In this document: one piece after another, positions 32,461-36,051 of the stretch
How positions within the stretch are numbered: the first letter of the stretch is position 1
Layout: every line of letters begins with the position of its first letter
Assembly: GCA_905614355.1 (NCBI GenBank)
Contig: CAJQSN010000103.1
Coordinates: 1 to 36,051, forward strand
Source of the DNA: an uncultured Rhodospirillales bacterium
GTDB taxonomy: Bacteria > Pseudomonadota > Alphaproteobacteria > Rhodospirillales > UBA2165
Direction of reading: 5' to 3'
DNA length: 36,051 nt
Position numbers and translations under genes: made by a program
The notes under the pieces: generated by a model
The model's input: the letters and a program-made list of their open reading frames with translations, nothing else
The model's database searches: none
What the model was told of the DNA's origin: nothing

Positions 32461-33479
32461 TCAGGCGAGGAAAAGGTGTTGGCTGTATGTGGTACCCTAT
32501 CGGGTTTACAGTCGCTGCTAATCCAAGTGCAGCAACGGTTAAAGTAAATGAAGATGGAACGGCAACACTGTTGACAGGCACTGTTGAAACTGGGCAAGGA
32601 TCGTTGACCGTACTAGCTCAAATCGCGGCAGAGGAGTTAGGCGTCTCTACAGATGATATCCATGTTGTTTCAGCCGACACAGATACGACACCAATGGATA
32701 CAGGTGCTATAGCTAGTCGTACTACTTATGTAACAGGGAATGCCATCAAATTAGCCGCTGAAAACGCTAAGAAAATTTTATTTGAAGTGGCAGCCCCTCT
32801 ATTGGATGTACAGCCGAATCAATTGGAAGCGGTTGATCGGAAAATACAGGTTCAATACTTTCCTCAGCGGTGTTTGCCAATTGCTGATGTGGCACTTCAA
32901 GCACAGTTCGTTATGGGCCGACCACCAATCGGTAGTGCTTCGTATAATCCCCCAACTGTTGGCATGGATCCAGAAACAGGCCAAGGTAAGCCTTTCTCGA
33001 CTTATGTCTATGCAACCCAATGTGCTGAAGTTGAGGTAGATGATGAAACTGGTGAAGTGGACGTTATCTACATGTCTGCAGCCCATGATTGTGGTACAGC
33101 AATAAATCCGATGTTGGTTGAAGGCCAGATAGAAGGTGGTATTTCAATGGGTATAGGATTTGCACTGCAGGAGGAAATGTTGTTTGACGATAAAGGCAGG
33201 CAGCTCAACCCTAATTTGACAAATTATATAATGCCGACCAGTTTAGATATGCCGGAAATTGATGTTGATATTGTTGAAAATTTTGATCCGACGGGACCGT
33301 TTGGGGCTAAAGGTGTTGGCGAGCCAACTGCTGTCCCTACAGCTGCTGCTATTTGTAATGCAATTTTTGATGCTGTTGGTGTTAGAATTACTTCGTTGCC
33401 GGCCACGGCTGAAAAAGTACTTCGTGCCATAAAAGAGAAAAATAATAGCGAGCAAAAATTTATACCGGCGGCAGAATGA
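32457..33479 (+). CDS. Molybdenum hydroxylase, Mo subunit, C-terminal cistron
   Basis: I placed the start at ATG 32457, which overlaps the preceding stop as ATGA and has AAGGAG 8 bases upstream. The 340-residue product carries the second half of the molybdopterin domain: GKGVGCMWYPIGF, TGTVETGQGSLTVLAQIAAEE, and GAKGVGEPTAVPTAAAIC with the candidate catalytic Glu near the C-terminus. Neither cistron alone makes a complete Mo subunit. Either the subunit is truly split in two, or a single-base deletion fused this pattern by chance. Confidence 0.85.
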   Translation: MIRRGKGVGCMWYPIGFTVAANPSAATVKVNEDGTATLLTGTVETGQGSLTVLAQIAAEELGVSTDDIHVVSADTDTTPMDTGAIASRTTYVTGNAIKLAAENAKKILFEVAAPLLDVQPNQLEAVDRKIQVQYFPQRCLPIADVALQAQFVMGRPPIGSASYNPPTVGMDPETGQGKPFSTYVYATQCAEVEVDDETGEVDVIYMSAAHDCGTAINPMLVEGQIEGGISMGIGFALQEEMLFDDKGRQLNPNLTNYIMPTSLDMPEIDVDIVENFDPTGPFGAKGVGEPTAVPTAAAICNAIFDAVGVRITSLPATAEKVLRAIKEKNNSEQKFIPAAE

Positions 33480-33497
33480 TCTTTCTCATCTTTGATT

Positions 33498-35102
33498 ATG
33501 AAAAATTTTAATTATATAATTATTGGAGCGGGCTCTGCTGGTTGTGTGTTGGCCAATCGTTTGAGTTTGGATCCTAAAAATAACGTTCTCGTCGTAGAGG
33601 CCGGTGGTAAAGATTCGAGCCCGCTCCTTCACATTCCAACAGGTACGGCCAAGATTTGGAATAATCCCAAATATAATTGGTCTTATATGTCTGAACCCGA
33701 ACCTAACATGAACGACCGCCGATTATACCATCCACGTGGTAAAGTTCTAGGGGGCTCTTCTTCGATCAACTTGACTGCCTATGTGCGAGGGAATGCCGGA
33801 GATTATGACCGCTGGGGGCAAATGGGCCTCACGGACTGGAGCTATGAAAAAGTACTACCATATTTTAAGAAATCAGAAAATTATCTGACGGAAAGAAGTG
33901 AAGTTAGGGGTCGGGATGGACCAATGAAAACTGCAATTTCCCCGACTGAAGATAAAATATTTGATGCGTTCCAGTCGTCTGGCGAAGCGCTCGGCTACAC
34001 CTATCGCGGTGACTATAACGGCAGTGAACAAGAGGGTCTAGCCCGTATGCAATTCACAACTGCTGAAGGTAGGCGCCAAAGTACGGCTGTGGCCTTTCTC
34101 CATCCCGCTTTAAAGCGTGCGAATCTTACCGCCATTACTCGGGCCCATGTCCAGCGCATTATATTTGAAGAAAACAAGGCTATTGGAATAGAATATTTAA
34201 AAGATGGTCAAAAGTATACAGTGAACGCAAACAAAGAAGTAATCCTCTCGTCTGGAACGTATAATTCCGCCCAACTGTTGTTACTTTCAGGGATTGGGCC
34301 TGCAGATAGTCTTCGGGAAAATGGTATCGAGGTGGTGTCAGACCATAAAAATGTGGGGTCAAATTTGCAGGACCATCCAAGTGTCTTGATTGAATGTGAA
34401 CGTAAAACGAGGTCTATATTCCAAGAAAATTTAAGATTTGATCGCCTGGTTTTCAATATGGCCCGCGCGCAGTTTTTAAAATCTGGACCTGCGACCCATC
34501 CGTTGGGATTTGGTACTGGATTTGTAAAAAGCCGTCCTGAGTTGTCATTGCCAGACGTCCAGTTGTTTTTTCGTTTATTTTCCTTGCAAGCCCGTGAATG
34601 GTTCCCACTCATAAGAAAGCCTGGAATAGGAGGAGTTGGTCTAGTTGCCTGTCATCTTCGCCCCGAGGCGCGCGGTACGGTTAGTTTAGCATCCAGTGAC
34701 CCAAATGATGCTCCAAAGATAATTAATAATTTTTTTTCTAGCGATACAGATAGGCAGGCTATCCGCCAAGCATTTAAAATTAACCGTTCTATCTTTTCTC
34801 AATCTGCCTTTACCGAACACCTTGGCGTAGAGATAATGCCTGGAAAAGAAGTTCAGAGCGATAACGAAATAGATGCATTTATTCGTGAAACAGCAATGAC
34901 GGTCTTTCATCCGATAGGTACGTGCCGAATGGGAACAGATGAAGCCTCGGTTGTTGATCCAAAACTTAAAGTGCGTGGGTGTGAAAATCTTCGAGTGGTG
35001 GATGCATCCATAATGCCTGATTTAGTAGGTGGAAATATTAACGCCCCAGTCATAATGATAGCGGAGAAAGCAGCTGATATGGTGCTCGCTGAAAATTCCT
35101 AG
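33498..35102 (+). CDS. GMC-family FAD-dependent alcohol/choline dehydrogenase
   Basis: I chose ATG 33498 (MKNFNYIIIGAGSAGCVLAN); an upstream TTG adds two residues. The 534-residue product has the ADP-binding GAGSAG loop, the GMC signature-1 region with LGGSSSINLTAYVRG, signature 2 near SSGTYNSAQLLLLSGIGP, and the active-site His in MTVFHPIGTCRMG, with the final GGNINAPVIMIAEKAADM. It oxidises a primary alcohol group such as choline or an aromatic alcohol. It follows the Mo subunit gene by 18 bp, so it probably belongs to that operon. Confidence 0.9.
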   Translation: MKNFNYIIIGAGSAGCVLANRLSLDPKNNVLVVEAGGKDSSPLLHIPTGTAKIWNNPKYNWSYMSEPEPNMNDRRLYHPRGKVLGGSSSINLTAYVRGNAGDYDRWGQMGLTDWSYEKVLPYFKKSENYLTERSEVRGRDGPMKTAISPTEDKIFDAFQSSGEALGYTYRGDYNGSEQEGLARMQFTTAEGRRQSTAVAFLHPALKRANLTAITRAHVQRIIFEENKAIGIEYLKDGQKYTVNANKEVILSSGTYNSAQLLLLSGIGPADSLRENGIEVVSDHKNVGSNLQDHPSVLIECERKTRSIFQENLRFDRLVFNMARAQFLKSGPATHPLGFGTGFVKSRPELSLPDVQLFFRLFSLQAREWFPLIRKPGIGGVGLVACHLRPEARGTVSLASSDPNDAPKIINNFFSSDTDRQAIRQAFKINRSIFSQSAFTEHLGVEIMPGKEVQSDNEIDAFIRETAMTVFHPIGTCRMGTDEASVVDPKLKVRGCENLRVVDASIMPDLVGGNINAPVIMIAEKAADMVLAENS

Positions 35103-35942
35103 TTATTTTTCTACTGGAAAACCCACTATAGAACCCCATTCAGTCCACGAACCATCATAAATTTTGACATCTTCATAAGCCATTATGTATGTCATCGCTG
35201 TCCAAACTAGCGTTGCCCGATGCGATAATCGACAATAGGTAACAATCTCGTTTGATTTCTCTTGTTCCGTAATAATCTTCTCAAAAATTGCTTCTAGTTC
35301 TGTGCTAGATTTAAAGGTATCATCGGGATTAAGGAGTTCTTTAAAGAACAAATGTTTGGCGCCAGGGATACGGCCCCCTCGTTCGGCTCCGTGATCAAAT
35401 TGACCATATTCCATTACGCGTTCTCCAGAGTACTCTTCTGGGGTTCGAACATCTAATAAAACGCGGTCAGTTTTACCAAGGTTGTCTCTAATGTCATCGC
35501 GCCCCAGTCGCATCCACTGCTCAGGCGATTGAATTTTATATTCAACATTTTTTGCTTCCGGTAGGCCCTTTGTTGTTGGCAATTCGTCTTCCAACCATTT
35601 TGTTCGGCCCCCATCGAGTAGCATTAAGTTAGGATGTCCAGCCATTTTTAGCGCCCAAAATGCGTAAGTACCATACTGTACAGGGTCACCGTAGATAATG
35701 AGCCTGTCGTCGTCACTAATTCCTTTTTCTCCAAGACGTCGAGCTAATTGTTCTGGGGTCACAAACTGTCGGTCGTTCTCATCCCAGCAAAGATCCTTCC
35801 ACCAAAAATTAATTGCACCTGGGATATGTCTGTCAGCATAGCCTGCCTCGCTCCCTTTTTTAGAGGAAACTTCAATTATTTTTATGGTTGGGTCGAGCAA
35901 ACGTTCCGATAACCAGTCAGCTGAAATAATAGGTGAATTCAT
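35103..35942 (-). CDS. Two-domain rhodanese (thiosulfate/3-mercaptopyruvate sulfurtransferase-like)
   Basis: I chose ATG 35942 (MNSPIISADWLSERLLD), where the domain begins; a longer frame adds 27 polar residues. The 279-residue product has two rhodanese domains. The N-terminal one (ADRHIPGAINFWW, with GDPVQYGTYA at its loop) lacks the catalytic Cys, as is usual. The C-terminal one has LLDVRTPEEYSG and the active-site loop YCRLSHRAT (Cys237). It transfers sulfane sulfur. It ends tail to tail with the GMC gene, with no gap. Confidence 0.88.
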   Translation of the reverse strand: MNSPIISADWLSERLLDPTIKIIEVSSKKGSEAGYADRHIPGAINFWWKDLCWDENDRQFVTPEQLARRLGEKGISDDDRLIIYGDPVQYGTYAFWALKMAGHPNLMLLDGGRTKWLEDELPTTKGLPEAKNVEYKIQSPEQWMRLGRDDIRDNLGKTDRVLLDVRTPEEYSGERVMEYGQFDHGAERGGRIPGAKHLFFKELLNPDDTFKSSTELEAIFEKIITEQEKSNEIVTYCRLSHRATLVWTAMTYIMAYEDVKIYDGSWTEWGSIVGFPVEK

Positions 35943-36051
35943 TGTTAAATTCTCTCTTAGTCTTATTACGTTCCGGGTGGTGTTATTTTCCCACTTTGAA
36001 TTTTGTGCGTTGCTGATTGTCATGTCAACGTTTTCTAAAAAATTCGAGGTA

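Noticed and set aside
31066..33479. Form I CO dehydrogenase (CoxL)
   Set aside because: The AYRCSFR active-site signature is absent; TGAMRGFGAP is typical of the broader aldehyde oxidase/xanthine dehydrogenase group.
1..36051. CRISPR arrays and rRNA genes
   Set aside because: No regularly spaced 25-40 bp repeats with unique spacers and no rRNA-like sequence were found; the repeats present are the 14-17 bp element repeats, GTATCAGTA and the Sel1 unit.

Overview
The window looks like the chromosome of an AT-rich marine alphaproteobacterium, probably of the Rhodospirillales/SAR116 type. This is inferred from the gene order murA-hisG-hisD-UPF0262-low-MW phosphatase-infA-maf-RNase G-yacG, which is characteristic of Alphaproteobacteria, and from the low GC content. 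It has a mobile or accessory left arm (about 1-6900), a conserved housekeeping block (about 7090-14200) and a catabolic right arm (about 14250-36000).

Left arm: small exported or membrane proteins on the minus strand (Sel1-repeat, MORN-repeat, a CPXCG-like zinc protein without a normal start codon), an HNH-like remnant, and a compact minus-strand operon. The operon encodes two short acidic or repeat proteins, an excisionase-like HTH protein and a 652-residue protein with family-A DNA polymerase-like motifs A and C. A 14-17 bp repeat occurs three times around these genes. Two small exported proteins, a cluster of inverted repeats and a triple direct repeat lead up to the 3' end of a tRNA-Thr(GGT) gene. 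This suggests an element integrated at that tRNA, but no integrase and no second att copy lie in the window.

Housekeeping block: peptidoglycan precursor synthesis (murA), histidine biosynthesis (short-form hisG, hisD), then UPF0262, a low-MW phosphatase, infA, maf, an RNase E/G protein and yacG, all on the plus strand with short gaps or overlaps.

Right arm: a decayed D-2-hydroxyacid dehydrogenase, a two-subunit 3-oxoacid CoA-transferase, an MFS carrier, a Gfo/Idh/MocA oxidoreductase and an M24 metallopeptidase. Next is a minus-strand operon of cupin, two AhpD/carboxymuconolactone decarboxylase (CMD)-like paralogues and an MFS carrier. HMGL-like, SDR and GST genes, a cold-shock protein and small conserved proteins follow, then a GntR regulator heading a molybdenum hydroxylase operon (FAD, 2Fe-2S, and a Mo subunit split into two coupled cistrons) and a GMC oxidoreductase. 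A two-domain rhodanese closes the window. The set suggests uptake and oxidation of organic acids or aromatic compounds, but no substrate can be named from sequence.

Main discovery candidate: one CMD paralogue (22341-23009, minus) is interrupted by a single in-frame TGA exactly where the second Cys of its CxxC redox motif belongs (C-N-Y-TGA). A perfect 7-bp hairpin with a GGC loop follows at the spacing of a bacterial SECIS element. I read this as a selenoprotein rather than a pseudogene. Its downstream paralogue has Asp and Phe at the two redox positions, so the pair may be a catalytic plus non-catalytic set.
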